Source: Ephemerocybe angulata (lineage: Eukaryota; Basidiomycota; Agaricomycetes; Agaricales; Psathyrellaceae). From it: 64,000 nucleotides of DNA. Of this stretch, positions 22,676 through 35,984 are shown in pieces. A program made the position numbers and the translations under genes. Each line of letters opens with the position of its first letter. Position 1 is the stretch's first letter. The DNA lies in NCBI GenBank assembly GCA_013368325.1, contig JAACJK010000112.1, forward strand, positions 558,001 to 622,000. The letters are read 5' to 3'. The notes under the pieces were generated by a model that was not told where the DNA came from, did no database searches, and saw only the letters and a program-made list of their open reading frames with translations.

Positions 22676-24014
22676 CTACGGGCAGAAGGTGATGGTGTAG
22701 TCAGCGTTCTTGCCGGAAGGGCACTTGAAAAGGGCACTGCCGCTGGCCTCATCGTAGGCATAAGCGTAAGCGTTAGGGCATTTCTCCTCTGTAAGAGATA
22801 TCAGAACCTTGACCACTCTTACAAAGATCCAAATCAACTCACTGAAATAGCTGTAGAAAGCAACTCCAGAGGCAGGGCAGGTTGCTGGGGTGTTGTGACT
22901 TCCAGAGCAGCAATTGGCGGAGTCGGCTGTGTCCGTCGAGTTTAAGAAGCTTATTAAAAGACCGACTGAGAGAGCGCATACCTTGGTTTCCATCTAGGTT
23001 TGCAAGACAGGCAGATTTGCATCCAAGGGCGAAGCCGGACGAGTCAAAGGGGCCCTTGAGTTGTGAGGGGCCTAATGGGACATAATGGGAGGTCAGCCCT
23101 CATGCCATCGATCTGAAATGCATGTGGAATTCGTACAGTCAGGCCCGAGGTCCACAGGGCAGTCCGGAACAGCGCATCCGGCCGTATTATCAATCCTTAG
23201 AAATATCGGGTCATTAGCGCATGTCTGCCAATTTCAATTTGAGGGGGACCTCACCTCACGGGAAGATTGTAACCATCGACCAAGGAGACTAAACAAAATC
23301 ATCAGTCCAAGAGAAAGAGTGAGGTTTCGGAGATGTCTTACCGTCGTACCAGTCATCAGTACCGTCAAAGGTAAACTCGGCGAGTGTGGCGGGAGGAACG
23401 CCCTGAAAGTCGCATCAATGATTAGACGCCCGATTTTGAAGCCAGTAAACAAACACTTGCCGCGCCAGTTCGCTCATCGCAGAGAAGGCCTCCGTTGCAG
23501 CCACCAGAGATGCATGAATCGGGGCCGGACTTGCTAAAGTCACAGTTACGCCTTCCCTGAAGTATTGAACACGGTGAGTTGAAGTCGCGTATCGGCTGCA
23601 GACGTAGTACACACCCAGATCCTTCCAGCCCTCCAGTTGTCAGGAACAGTGAATGTGACTTTGGACCATGCGGGTGCTTCCCAACCGGTTGGCTGGCTTG
23701 GCTTCGCCGAACCAACATTGAGATCAGTGAATATCTACGCTAAATGTCAATCCCAAGATGCCAATTGCGGTCGTTCCAGAATGTGGGACATACAGCAGGC
23801 CTAAACGGATAACATGTGAGCGGTCGGTCAGTGGGACAGAGCCGTACGACCTACCAGATTGTGAAAGGGCAAGCATTGTAGACCTGGGTGGATTAAATCA
23901 CGTCCTCAGTTGCTCATCCTGGCACCAGCAGTCCTCCAAACGCACAGTGATAGATTTGGCTGCAGCGATGCTAGCAGTAGAAAGAGCGATGGAGGTAACG
24001 AGGGTGAATTTCAT
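22676..24014 (-). CDS. Thaumatin-like protein (GH64/TLP superfamily), secreted
   Basis: Eleven exons (24014-23946, 23883-23855, 23800-23794, 23734-23615, 23556-23461, 23402-23342, 23288-23255, 23195-23137, 23071-22982, 22926-22843, 22788-22676) give 253 residues, the normal TLP size. A signal peptide MKFTLVTSIALSTASIAAA leads into the mature start ITVYNACPFTIW. Conserved TLP parts follow: TGWEAPAW, WRAGRIWGRRNCDF, GGLLCDE, PPATLAEFTF, GFALGCKSACLANLDG, NCCSG, and the end YTITFCP. Sixteen or so cysteines match the disulfide-rich fold. Exon 3 is only 7 nt, and the intron after exon 5 starts with GCAAGT, a GC-AG intron. TLPs can cut or bind beta-1,3-glucans; roles in the fungus's own wall or in defence are inference. 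Confidence 0.9.
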
Positions 24015-24089
24015 GGTGGCTGAGGATCTTGTCTGGGGGGGCTCAGGGGAAAGAGTTATGGTGTCAGAAGAGATCAAAATCTCCCCCAG

Positions 24090-24098
24090 CTTTTATAG
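24090..24098 (-). promoter_or_regulatory. TATA box of the thaumatin-like gene
   Basis: CTATAAAAG on the minus strand lies about 76-84 bp upstream of the ATG at 24014, the expected position for a highly expressed secreted protein gene. Confidence 0.6.
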
Positions 24099-25464
24099 GG
24101 ATTTCTGAAGTCAGCACGCGGGGCAGGGAGTGTGAGATTGTATCATTGTCTTGATCTTTGTGGCGGTATACTCAGGCTCAATGCTGTTGGTACTTCCTCG
24201 CAGGGGAGATGTATTGTGCGAAATAATGATGGTCCTACAGTGCGTTGTTATGCGACACAGCGGTCTCCGTGATGCCCGTGTTTGCGAGTACGCTGCATGC
24301 TCTCATCTCTTGATTTGAATGCAGAAGGCAAGGATATACCCAAAAAGATATTTCGCGGCTGGCGACAGTTCTATTATTTCTTCAGGTCTTCTGCTGTATG
24401 TGCGTGATGTCGGTGTCATGTTGCCCTAATCCTCCCCGGCAACCAGTCTGAGAGGAAGTCGAACATTGGAAAACATATGCATCCTCGCGAGCGTGTTCTG
24501 CGGCGCAAGGTTTGCCCCCACATGTATTGGGCTGGTCAATCGGGGCTGAGTTCTACTTAGATCCAAAAGGTTTGTCTACCATCACCCATTAGATCCGAAT
24601 TCTTCCCATCATTTGAATTTTGAATCAAGCGCCCCCGCGTCATCAGCATACTTCTCGGCAGTCTCCCTCGTACTCTCTCGTACTTCTGACGAGTTCATTT
24701 TTGAGGAGGATGCTGTAACCGGCCATGAGGCAGCCACTTACCAGCTCCGGGTACAGGTGAGGGAATTTCGAAATTGTAGTCCGTTCCTTTCGTCCGATTA
24801 TCTTATCTGAACTTAAGCGCCCAGCCAGCCTTTCCGAGTACCTATCTAAAGAGTGACACTTACTAGCTTAACCCTCTTGAGGAAATAGAGGGCTCAGTGC
24901 AACGTTCTGTTGTGGTATTACGGGCATTTCATAAGAGTCGGGTGAATGGTTGTCAAGTAGATATCTGACATTGGTTGAGGCTGGTTTGAGGCTGTCGGGT
25001 GCATGGATACTGCTTCATGCCGCTTTTATCTGTATAACATACATGTCTTGCATTGGTGAAACACTTTCTTCGGTCAGCATGGAGCGCTCGCGGTACTTTC
25101 TTGCCAGCCACTAACAGAGTTCATAGACCGGGGAAAGAGATGTTATTTTGTGCATCCTCAACGCCATGATAAAGCGCCCTAACACATTCTAAACAGTTGC
25201 AATGAATTAACTATTACGAGTGTTCCGAGGATAACTAAAACAGTCCACACAGCACAGAATGTCCGAACGTCCTTTGCTCTTTGCCAGAGCCAGAAGAATT
25301 GGGAAACGGCTGGGCCTAGTAAGCAGAATAGTCTTCAAGTTCCATAGATAAATATGTGCCCGAAAGAAGGAAAAGGAGGGTGATGCGAAAGTGAAAGTCA
25401 GAGAAGAAAGAGTGGTTACTTTGAAAGAACGGACGGTCAATCAGCCTCAAGGCGCTGAAGACCA
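24099..25464. other. Intergenic region, nothing recognised
   Basis: Only short frames without family features are present. One exact copy of the TTAAGCGCC motif lies at 24813-24821. Confidence 0.4.
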
Positions 25465-28400
25465 TTAAACTCCGGGGAGGGTAAAGCCTGGCAAGTTCGG
25501 CCAGTTCCCGAGGTTCGACGGGTCTCCACCAATGCGGACCCATTTGGCGAAGGAGGGAGTCGGCCCATCGAGAATGAAGAGCATGTGCCAGCCTGGAGGG
25601 GAAACACCTGCGTTGGGAGGTGCAATGATGGTGCAGGTTGCGCCGTTGCACTTGAACGCTGGGAAGATCGTACGAGCGCCCATGGTGTTGCCATGCGTAC
25701 TCGAAGTCGCTGCGAGAGAATATATTTTAGACATGAGGCTCGAACGCAGATAACATATGGGACGCTTACCAGCAAGAAGCGAGACTCGCATTGTCGCGGT
25801 GGTACCGTGGAACAGCTTCACATTCGTGATAGTATAGCTTCCACTGTACGCCCAATCTTTGCTCGCGGCCGGCAATGTGTATGTTGGCTGCGTTCTTCCC
25901 TCACTGAGGTATGGTGGGACATAAACCTCGACCCTGAACTCCTCGGGGTACCTCGGCGTGCCGTCTTCAAAGTTCGTCTGAGGGTCAGAGCCAGAGACCA
26001 GGACGCGACCATCCACAAGAAGTGCAGCCTCAGAGTGGTACATCCGGGCGACGATGGTCGAGTTGAGGATTGAGAACCGAGAGCCCTTGGGCTCGTCTGG
26101 GCTGTAGAGGACGGCGGTGAGGTTAGGATCTTCAGCGAGGCCGAATCCAGCCACGCCGTGGAATGCGCCATTCATGATCATGACGGTACCGTCCGGCATC
26201 GAAACCATGTTGGGCATAACGCGACGAGAGGGCATTCGCTCAATGGACCATTCGGGAGAGGCAGCTTCGGGGGCAGATCGGACGCAGTTGTCGATGGCTT
26301 GTCCTCCTCCCTCTGTCGAACCTCCGCAGACGAGGATCTCGAGAGGATCTGTGTAAGGAGCACGTTGTGGCAGGGGAACTGCCGCGCCTGCTAGTGGGTA
26401 TGTGCGACCGCCAAGGACTGGAAGCGCTGTTAGAACCCCGAGCTCTGCAATCGAACTAAGAGGACGCACAGTTGTTGACAGCACCCGGCATGTTAGGAAG
26501 TTCTTTGACAGTTTGGAAAGTAGTCGGGTCGAGAATGCGTGCCTCGTTGTAGTAAACTGCGAATACGTTGAACGGGGGTCCAATTCAGAAGAGGGGACTC
26601 AAGTGACGCACCGACAAATACGTTCTTGCTAGGAAGGATGAAGATGAAAGGATAGAGATTATTGGGGTCCGTCCTCTGGAGCCAGGGTAGCTGCAGCACT
26701 GTAGAACCACCAGCAGGCTTCGGCAGTAGCTCCAAGCTCGGCTCAGGTTTGTCATTACTCCCAATCTGGCCGCCCATCACTAGGATTGTACCATTGGCCA
26801 ACACAGAGGCAGTTGGATACCACCGTCCCCTCTGCAACTTCAGCGTGTTAAAGTCTTCTTCCCAGTCGCTCGTCGAATTCGTTCCCTCGACGCCATTGGG
26901 GGTAAAGAGACGCACGCCGAAGGTAGAATCGAGCGACCATCCTCCGACATTGATTTGACGGCCGGCCTTATCTGGGAGGATGACTGACCCGGCGCAGAAG
27001 ACGTCCGTCTTCAAGTGCATTTCACGCCAGGCAGCAGAGAAGTTGTGTGCGAGGCTGATGTCGAGCTCGTATGCGCCAGTGGTGTTCGGGAATCTACAAG
27101 TTGAGATCAATTAACCAGTTCCCAATGCGGTTGGTGCCACTGACCCTGTACCGTGCTTTTCGAGGAAGGTGACCTTGTTGTTGATGCCCACAGTTGTAAT
27201 CAAGGGGACAACGACGCTGATAGTGTGTGTCAGAAAGAAATGCGAGGTACTTGGTGTTGTGGCGCGTAACCAGGACAAAGAGACTCACCCAGGAACTGAA
27301 GATCATTAAAATGCCCAGACGAACGATCATGAGCTTCTAATTACAACGTCCATGTATTGGAAGGGACACTCACTAAGGAACTATAGACCAGATTGGCGTC
27401 AGCCACATGCCTTCCTAAGAAAGGCTAAGAAGAAGGTGAACGTACCTCGTACCGCCCTGTGTTCGCTGGCTTCTTCCAGTCATTGATTGTCCCATTCCAG
27501 AAATACGTAGTGAGCCTGTTTCCCGACCCGCAGATATGGGTCGGGTCGCCCGGACAAGGTGTGTCGCACTGAGCTTCAGGCGCCCAGACACCGTTGTTGG
27601 CTGTCACGTCGGTTGTGTCGCCGCAGTCTATAATCGAAGCGATGGGAGGAAAAGGGATCGGCAGGTCAGAATCAGATCATCCAGGTAGAACTATAAGTGT
27701 GCCTTACAGCATTCTTGGCCATACTAGATGGGTTCAGGATGTAGCGCCGCGTCGGAGTATGATGGGGCCAGATGAGATGGGACGGAAGAAGGGAAGAGGA
27801 AAGAAGTACAGTCAACAAGCAGCCCAACATCACGATCAGTTCGGACAGGAGCGCACCTCAGTTCCAGATGCAGAAAACCCGAATTTTGCGCACTGGGTCA
27901 TGCATGCCACGGCCGAGTTATTGGTGGGCCAGATGATCTGGTTGTCGAATATCCTCTTTCCGACGGCCTCACTGTATCGAAGATAATGTTAGCACGACAC
28001 GTACGTCCAGCGTGCGAGTGGCGCTAGGCGCGAGTCGCTCGGAGACTCACATCAGACATCCTCGGTATTGCCACTGTCCCGGAAGGTTTGTTGTTTGGGG
28101 TGCAGGAACGGGGAGAGCGGTGACATTTCCCGTGGAGGTATACACGGAAAGTCGATTTGGACCACCGCATGCTTGCCTGAAAGAACGCCGTCAGTCCTTG
28201 TATACTTCGGGCTCGGAAAAATATGAGGCAAATACGCACGTAGCGTTACCAGAACACGCCATGTTGCACTGCGCATCTGGTGCGATAACAGCACCATTAA
28301 CGAGCGTATTGCCACAGACTACAAAAAGAAACGAAAACGCCCAAAGTCAACCGCCGCCACATCTGATGACTTCTCGGTCTAAACTACTCACAGCACTCAT

Positions 28401-30420
28401 CTAGATATGAAAAGAACGTGGTAAGGAAACCGAGAACGCGTGCGGAACCAAAGCTAGTACTCACTTGCGTATTCGATGCCAGCGAGAGTGTACCCATCCG
28501 CCGTACACTGTGCGATACAGGTCTGAACGGTCTGTGCAGGGGCGCCGCCTTTTCCGACTGGCATAGCACGGCCATGTGCATTATCACTGGAGGCGGAGGT
28601 CAGGGTGATCTCTCAGAAACGGAGATGCCCAAGAAAGCTACAACGTACATCCAGCAACCGCCATAGGTCCAAGGTGCGGCTAGTCCTGTCGCAGGCGCAG
28701 GGTTTCCTCCGCCTACTCCACCCCCACCAGGGATTGCTGGAAGGGCCGTTCCAGTGTAGTTATAGACGTTCAACCGGGCAGGACCTCCACAGAATTGCGT
28801 TGGAGCGCCCGCGCAGGGCATGTTGCAATCAGCAGTTGGGGCTGGAGCGCCGCCGTTAAGAATTGCATTGCCACAAACTAGGGTGGAGAAGAGGAGAAGG
28901 AAGGCGAAGGGGAAGGGAGGGAGAGGAAGCATTCGAGTAGTTAGTTAGAAGTTAAGCATGGAAGGTCATATACATGGCAGAAATGCGGACCAGGAGTGTG
29001 ACAGAGATAGTTAGATACTCACAACACTCGCTGTTGGCGGTTTGTTAGACGCGGATGTACCGGGATTTATCGAAGGCGTAAAAAGTGTGCGTCGTTGATT
29101 ATGTGATAGGGATCAGGGAGGGAAGCGCGAGTCAATCATCAGCATAAACTCTCCCATATTGAAGAAGAAATAAAATCAAATCCCAGACGTCGGTGGGAGC
29201 GAAGAGGAGGTAAAAGAAAGGAAGCCAAAGTGCTTGACACGTACCCGGAATATTCGGTGCCTGCCAATCTGAAACCGCCGTTGAAGCAGGCAGCTGTGCA
29301 TTTTTCAGTTGTCATAGCCCCTTGAACGCCCATGCCCGTCGTAAGAGTTCGCTGCCCATTGAGCCCCTCGCTGCAAAAACCCCGAAGAAATTGAAGATCA
29401 GTACTCCAGTCATACGACTTCTCAGAGAAGCACGAATTGGAATGGAAGAAGGCGAAGACAAAGTTTGTTCCTACACAAGGGATACACGCGCAACTCAGAC
29501 TTACCTATAGCAGCCAAGAGAGTCCCAATCTTGGATTTCTGCAAAAGCAGTGGGAGCCGGTTCGTCTCCGCTCCAAAATAAGTTAAGTCGGCCAGGCCCC
29601 CCACAGGGTTGCAGGGTGTTCCCGGTGCATGGCATGTTGCACTCGGTTGAAGATACCGCCACACCATTACCGACTCCGCTTATGGAGTTACCGCAGTCTG
29701 CAGACAGGGAAGGCGAAAACGATGGTAAGCATCGGAGCAGCATCCCACCGTGAGCAGGTAGACAGAGGCATGGTTAGGCGAGGTTATGAGAGTGAGTCCG
29801 AAGGTGGCGATATCGGAGAAAGGTAAAAAGAAAGATAAAGACGGCAAGATTGGGAAGGGAAGAAAGTTAGCGTCAGTGGTGATTGCGGCCATGAAAGAAG
29901 AAGCGAAAGAATTCTCACAGCATTCACCCTAAGCCAAAAATATAATCGTCAGCAAGGATTCAACCAAGAGAAGTAGACGCGGGTCTAGAGAAGGGCGAGG
30001 AAGTGCGCGAATAAACACACTAACCGAATACTCGACTCCCGCGAAGATGTTGTTTTGCGCGTCACAGAACGTGATACACGCTTCAATCGTCATGGCGGAC
30101 CCACTGGCATAGTTGGGCCCAGTCAGAGTGCGGCCGTTCACATTGTCACTAGGGAAGCGGGGGATGATCAGCGCCTATTCACGGTGACACCATAATCAGG
30201 ACCTACGTGACGCAGCCTTGAGAAGTCCATGCGCCTGGAAGCGTAGAAGGGATAGTCTGGCGACGGTGGCGATAGGAATGTAAAGGAATGTGTTCTGAAG
30301 CAAGAGATAACTACATTGCAGGGGATCGTCAGCTCATCATCGCTCTGCAATATACACCACCGTCCTCACAGGAATGACGGAAAGGACGATGGCCGCCAGT
30401 AGGGCCCATGGGAGAGGCAT
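25465..30420 (-). CDS. Glyoxal oxidase (copper radical oxidase) with four N-terminal WSC domains
   Basis: Twenty-two exons join in phase to 995 residues. The larger ones are 30148-30025, 29697-29505, 29370-29245, 28877-28649, 28586-28465, 28176-28051, 27627-27446, 27093-26612, 26417-25770 and 25709-25465. A signal peptide MPLPWALLAAIVLSVI is followed by four WSC domains. Each runs from a WxxxGC start to a C-GN or C-GD turn (ECYCG, ECFCG) and an NxLxVY-like end. The catalytic part keeps the residues expected from studied glyoxal oxidases: the cofactor Cys in VFCAGS, the Tyr in GRWYPTA, the copper-ligand YH in RMYHSE, and His in PGWHMLF. These enzymes oxidise aldehydes to acids and yield hydrogen peroxide for lignin peroxidases; the WSC domains probably bind wall glycans (inference). 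Several micro-exons of 7-16 nt are needed to complete the protein. Confidence 0.92.
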
Positions 30421-33400
30421 GCTCGGGAAGAGGAGACTTGAGAGCTGAGGAAGGACGCCGACCAAGGTTAAATACTTGCTCTGCTAAAAATCTGGGCCGG
30501 GTCAGTACCTGCCTAGGCTTCTCTAATCGGAAGGGAATGAAAGGAGTGTGCCACCGTGGATAAAGAAGATTGACCCCGCTAGAATGACCGGCCGAGGGGG
30601 TAAAGAAGGTTCGAGCGCAAACAGGGAGTCTGTCTTACCTATTACGTTGGGCCGAGCCTCGAGATCGCAAGGGGAATGGCGATCTTTGTGAGGGGATAAA
30701 TTGATTATTGACGATGCCAGGTCTCGGCATGGCACCGTCGAAGGACCAGCGAATGTTCTGCAGATGGTATCAATCCGGAATATGTCACGGAAGTGGGATG
30801 GTCGGAGGAACCAACGGTTTCCAAGTGCTTCTTCATTTGACCGCTGCCAGCCGTCCCCTGAATGTTGCGCGACGTGGGACCGCGAAGCGTCTGTCTGTCG
30901 AGAGCCGAGAACAAGAATCAAGATCGATTGTGATCTGCAGTGGTACAATTGGTGCTGTGCCAAGAGCTGACGAAGCTTGTGCCTTCACGAGTACGTGAGG
31001 TGACCGATAAGGTCAAAAGCTAGTCGAACGTCGCGGGATACCCCGCTGTCGCTGAACGTAACAAGCAGACCTTGACCGACGGCATAGCGCTGAGCAGCAC
31101 ATGGGACCGTCCGTTCATAGAAATGGTGCCTCGAGAACATATATCTGGCAGATTGTCGTACGTGAACGAGAGCGAAGCAAGCCAGTCTGCGAGACAAACC
31201 ACTCCGATGCGGGTGGGAACCATCATATGACTATCATGGCAGGTGAGCCCTGTCATGGCTGGACAGAGGCTTGCATGCGTGGTCGGCGGTGTGATCGCTC
31301 AGAGTGCGACGAAACGAAGCTGTTGGCAGCTCGCGAAATGCCTCTGGTCCGTTGATCGTGCAGGCGTCGGAGAAATGGGAAGAGCTGGAGGTTTACCTTG
31401 GTGCAGTTTCCGAGCCCTGGGGAAGGGAAGGACCGTCTATGCCCGTGCGCTTCTGGCGTCCTGGATTCTTTGTGGGCGGGAGATGGGATGAAAGACTTGG
31501 AGGCAAGTATCGCAATGTATGTGCTCACCCGCCCTTGTCACCGTCGTGCTCTCCTACCCGCCCTTCTTCCCAATGAATTCACTTTGAGGATAAGAATCGT
31601 CGACAAAATCGTGCACGAGCTGAGTGTCGCCGTGGACGACGCGAGCAAAACGTGAGCTCGGAGAATTTGGCCGCCGGTGCTGCTTGGCGCTGCCGATGGC
31701 CATCATTGGGTTTCAGCTCAGATCAAGCTCAGACCGGGAACACCCGCGGGCGCTTAAGCTTCGCAGAGAAGCTTCGCACCCAGTGCGTGTTTGTTACTGG
31801 GCTAGGTGTCTTGGAGGCTGTTAATGTGCCCTTTAGCTGTAAAAGGGGCTCGAAGCGCGGTTCCTGGTGACAAGATATCTCTCAGCACAGCTTCGCGCAC
31901 CTTTCTAACCGGTGATGCAGGTCACTTTCCCAAAGATTGTAAGAGATATTCACTGGAGGTTAAACATTTCGCCCGATCAAGTGTGCAGATGGAAAGCTAC
32001 GTTATCAACCAGAATGCAAGCCCCGAAACCATGCAAACCCCTGGCCTGGCTCTGGATAGGTCTGATACAAGACAGAACCAGCCCCGCTGCGCCTAAGCTC
32101 ATGCTGCGGTTTTTATATCTCGCACCCATTAACAGCGCGGTGGCGAGGGCACTCTCAAAATATTTCGACTCGGTATCTTCGGAATACTTCAATAGTTGAA
32201 AGGCCGTGCAGCCATCTGTTTAAGATCCACACGCGAATCCCAAAGGCAAGCTGACAAATAAAGGATTCTCGGTACAGACCGTGTACATGCTACCGCTGTA
32301 CTCAGCCTTGAAAGTCCTGAACTATGCTCGGGTTAGTATGGAATATCATAAGGCAACTTAAAGTGCTTCTACCTCCCAATCAAGGGGCAGTCATGAAATA
32401 GTTCATCAGGAGGCGCTGGTGACTTTGAGCGACGATCATAGTGCTGCGATCTCTCCCTCACCTGGTCTCGCCATCAAGACCCAACCTGCAGAGGCAGAGA
32501 TGAAGGCAATGTCATATTTCCACTCGCTTTTGCGGTGAGTATCAGAAGGAAGCTTGTAGGGCTTCTATCTCCCAATCAAGGAGCACCGGATGAGTGAGTT
32601 CATCAATAGGCGCAAGTATCCTTGGGCGACGATCATGGTTCTGCGCTATCGTCTCGTTATTCGCACCTTGATATGCCGCAATACGGATGGCAGAGCGATC
32701 TTTGAGTTTGATCAAAGTGCACTCTTAACATGCCTTGACTCGGTCTTTCAGTGGCAATCAAAAGAAAACATGACACAAACCCCAGGAAGACATATCCCAT
32801 CCCCCGAAAATAACTGACATACGCACTCTACTATCCCAAAGCGACCCCATGGCACGACATCGAAGGCCCGTTCCATGATCCCGACGCGCGGCGTCCTTGG
32901 GCGCTTATTTAGTTCCGGCGTCTCCACCTCACCATTTCCACGTGCATTTATGAGAGGCATATCAGAGCAAAAGACACGCTTTTATAGTCAGTACGATAGA
33001 CACATATCTTACACAGCGTGTCTGCACCAAATGCGTGGAACGCCTCAAGAAAACGGGCGAGAAATTGTGCTTTGACTCGGAAGGTCGTCCCGGCGACGAG
33101 TCGGAATGTGGCCAGTTCTTCGGGTGGTCGTGCAAGCATCTCTATTCAGTTCCAAATGCGCCATCTAAATGCTAAACCCAATGAAGTGCGTAGGGCGAAG
33201 GGGTTTGGTAAAAGCGCCCAACGGACCTTGGCGTCCCGACCAGGACGGTAGTGAAAGCACGCAATCTGCAGTCGTTGAGAAGTATGATTTTCGGGGTATG
33301 ACTGCGATATTGAAGCTCTGAGATGCCTGGCATCTGTTTCGGTTCAACTGGAGTGATAATCACTCAAGAGTTGAGAGATGCTGGAGACCACTCCTCCTCG

Positions 33401-34191
33401 CATTTTATTGTCCCTGGATACAAGATAGTTCTAGATTTCATATCTCTATTACGCAACGCACAATTGTCGTGGAAGCGTGTTTTCCGAGCCGGCCGGAAGC
33501 GGAGCAAGGCTTTCATGTATGTACTTTTTGGACAATGCGAGGTACGCATGCCCTTGAAGCGCGACCCAGGCCCGCTTTCCGTGTTGCGCAGAACGACAAG
33601 CAGCATTAAAGACCCAATTGAATTGCCAAGCTTATCCCGTTCAGGACCCCAAACACCGAGAATCCGCCCGGTTGATAGAAGCCTGCCACTGACACAGATG
33701 GAAAAGAAGATCTACCCATGAACCTACCGTACCCCGGTTTGTTGCTGAAGTTCAAAGTACGCTTTACTCGGAGAATGAAGACAAAACAGCAGGTAGACGG
33801 AGGCGGAGACCTGCTTACTAAGCGCCACAAGGCATTTGAAACTCTAAATTGGCATTTGGCGGCCTCGTTGTAGGTTGTTCTGGTACTCTATCTCTCCGAC
33901 ATAAATCAAGAGTGCTTTGTAACGACTTATACTGTAGAATTGTACAAGAAAGAGAGTTAAAAGGGGGCGAGAGCTTGGCAGGAGGCCACTTTGTCTGATA
34001 CAAATCGGTGAGTCGGGGTCCAAATCGCCTCGACAGCGCTCTCAGAAATTTCTCCTCCGCAAATCCACCTGCCAGGTAAGCCAACTCTAACTCTGGAACT
34101 AAACTCTATTACCTTGACGATTCCAACTACTCTTCCTCGTCGTGACATACATTGAGCAGTATTGACGGGATAAATATGCAGGTCACCGAAG
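30421..34191. other. Long region without a convincing gene; contains a diverged direct repeat
   Basis: Open frames are under 150 codons, overlap on both strands and show no family features. One copy of TTAAGCGCC lies at 31749-31757 in reverse orientation. A two-copy direct repeat lies at 32363-32649. Decayed gene remnants are possible but none could be identified. Confidence 0.4.
32363..32649. repeat. Diverged direct repeat, about 87 bp, two copies 195 bp apart
   Basis: Copies 32363-32449 and 32558-32649 share gcttctacctcccaatcaag and, further on, gcgacgatcat and tgctgcg-type text. Several substitutions and small indels separate them. Confidence 0.6.
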
Positions 34192-35984
34192 ATGTCCGCG
34201 GCGCAGCAGGGCAGCCAGCAGCAACCGACAGCCTGGACGGAGCCCCCATGGTCGGGCTGGATAGAAACAACCGGAGATGCTCTTCTCATCCTCGAGGCAG
34301 CGAGAAGAGGCCTCATTCCACGGGTCACAAGGCGGCTCGTCGATGCAGAACGCAAAATGATCACCTCCGGCTCCGTCTTCGTCTTCGACGAGGATGAAAG
34401 CGGAATCAAGCGCTGGACGGACGGCCTTTTCTGGAGCCCTTCGAGGATCCTAGGGAACTTCCTTCTCTACCGCGAAACCGACAAAAGAGGCCATAGGACG
34501 ACGCGCGCCGATCCCGACGATTCTTCGGATTCGATGAAGCCAGACGGCACCCTCAGTCGCCCCAAATCAGAACACACGAACCTAGGGATCGACAAACAGA
34601 GGGAACGGACGCTGCTGGGGAGCTTGACGAACAGCTACAAGTTCAAGCCAGACGGGTTGATGAAAAAGGTGCGCACAGACCAGTCGTTTCGAACCATTCA
34701 TCCTGTGTTGACGGCGTGCACACGCGACAGACATTTTCACTGACCATTGGAGGCGTCGCGCAACACCTTATATCGTACTACAAGATTGAAGACGTAGAGA
34801 ATGGCCGCCTACGATCGCCCTCGTCGTTGCCAGAACTGGCAGCGCTCGCAATCAGCGCCGAATACCTAGACAAAACGCATTTCAGAAACCCCCCGAAAGT
34901 CGAGGTCGGCTCAGACGGTATTCTGCGATACTGTGGGGAAGGCGACGAAATGGATCCTCCTTCTTCTGCATCGTCATCCACAACCCCCAACCCCCTCGCG
35001 TCCAGCCTCCCACTTCTCACTGATGGTCACATTGGGGCAACGGATGCCTCGTCTTCAAGCAAGCGCCCAAAACGGTTCTTGCCATACGGTTCAGCGAACC
35101 GACAGAAGAAGAAATCGACGAAATCACCCATAGAAGGCCCCGCTGCATCCACCTCGAGCACCCCAGCGCCTACTCCGGAATCGACTTCGGGCCCCGTTCT
35201 CCTTTCAACTCCTCCTCAACCTGCATCCTCGCACATCCCACCGGTCCCGCCGAACGTCCCATCACACACTTCCGATACCAGCGCGGCACCGGCTGCATCT
35301 TCCTCGTACCCGACTCAGTATTCCTACTTTCCACCGGCCCACGCGCCGCCGCCCCCCATGGGATATCAGCCACACCTCGGGGCTCCAGTCTACCCCCAGC
35401 CAGGCTATCCTGCCCCGCCGCCGCCGCCTCCCTCCGCTCCCCAAAGCACTCTTGCAGGAGCGATGAACCCCCACCAAATGATGCCACCGTACGGCTACGG
35501 TGGCTACCCCCAGCCTCCCCCAAGTATGCTCTCCCCGATCCAAAACACACATCCGGTGCCTCCACCTGTCCAGCAACCACAGCAGCAGCAGCAGCAGCAA
35601 CCACACCAACAGCAGCAAGATCCTTCAGGGTCCTCGCCGTCTGTACCTCCAGTGCATCCTGGTCAAGGAGGGGGCAGTGCCCCTCCTCTGCAACCCCAGC
35701 CGCCTCACAATCCGCAGCCGTATTATCCGTACTACCCTCCGCCGCCGCCTCAGCATCAGCACTCGCCATATGGCCCTTACGCACCTCAGCCGGGCCAAGG
35801 AGCCCCAGTTGGGTGGCAGCCGTATCCACCGCCGGGGATGCAGATGCATCCCGGGTACCCCCCGCCGCACCAACCGCAAGTCCAACAACAGCATCTACAT
35901 CAGCAGCAGCACCAACCGCCGCCGGCCCACCTCCTGTCGCCGCGGCTTGTTGCGCCTAGCCAAGGTGGTGAGCAGTTGAAGTGA
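34192..35984 (+). CDS. Gti1/Pac2 (WOPR) family transcription factor
   Basis: Exons 34192-34668 and 34731-35984 give 576 residues. The WOPR DNA-binding region fills the first 210 residues in two blocks. WOPRa holds WSGWIETTGDALLILEAARRG, SGSVFVFDEDESGIKRWTDG and WSPSRILGNFLLYRE. WOPRb starts after GLMKK and the intron with TFSLTIGGVAQHLISYY. The rest is a long disordered tail, Ser/Pro-rich, then Pro/Gln/Tyr-rich with CAG-type runs of Gln, typical of activation domains in this family (Wor1, Ryp1, Pac2, Gti1). Family members control developmental switches and morphology; targets here are unknown. A pyrimidine-rich tail after the stop at 35984 is probably 3' UTR. Confidence 0.93.

Noticed and set aside
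35170..35829. 219-codon minus-strand frame
   Set aside because: Shadow of the Pro/Gln-rich tail of the WOPR factor.
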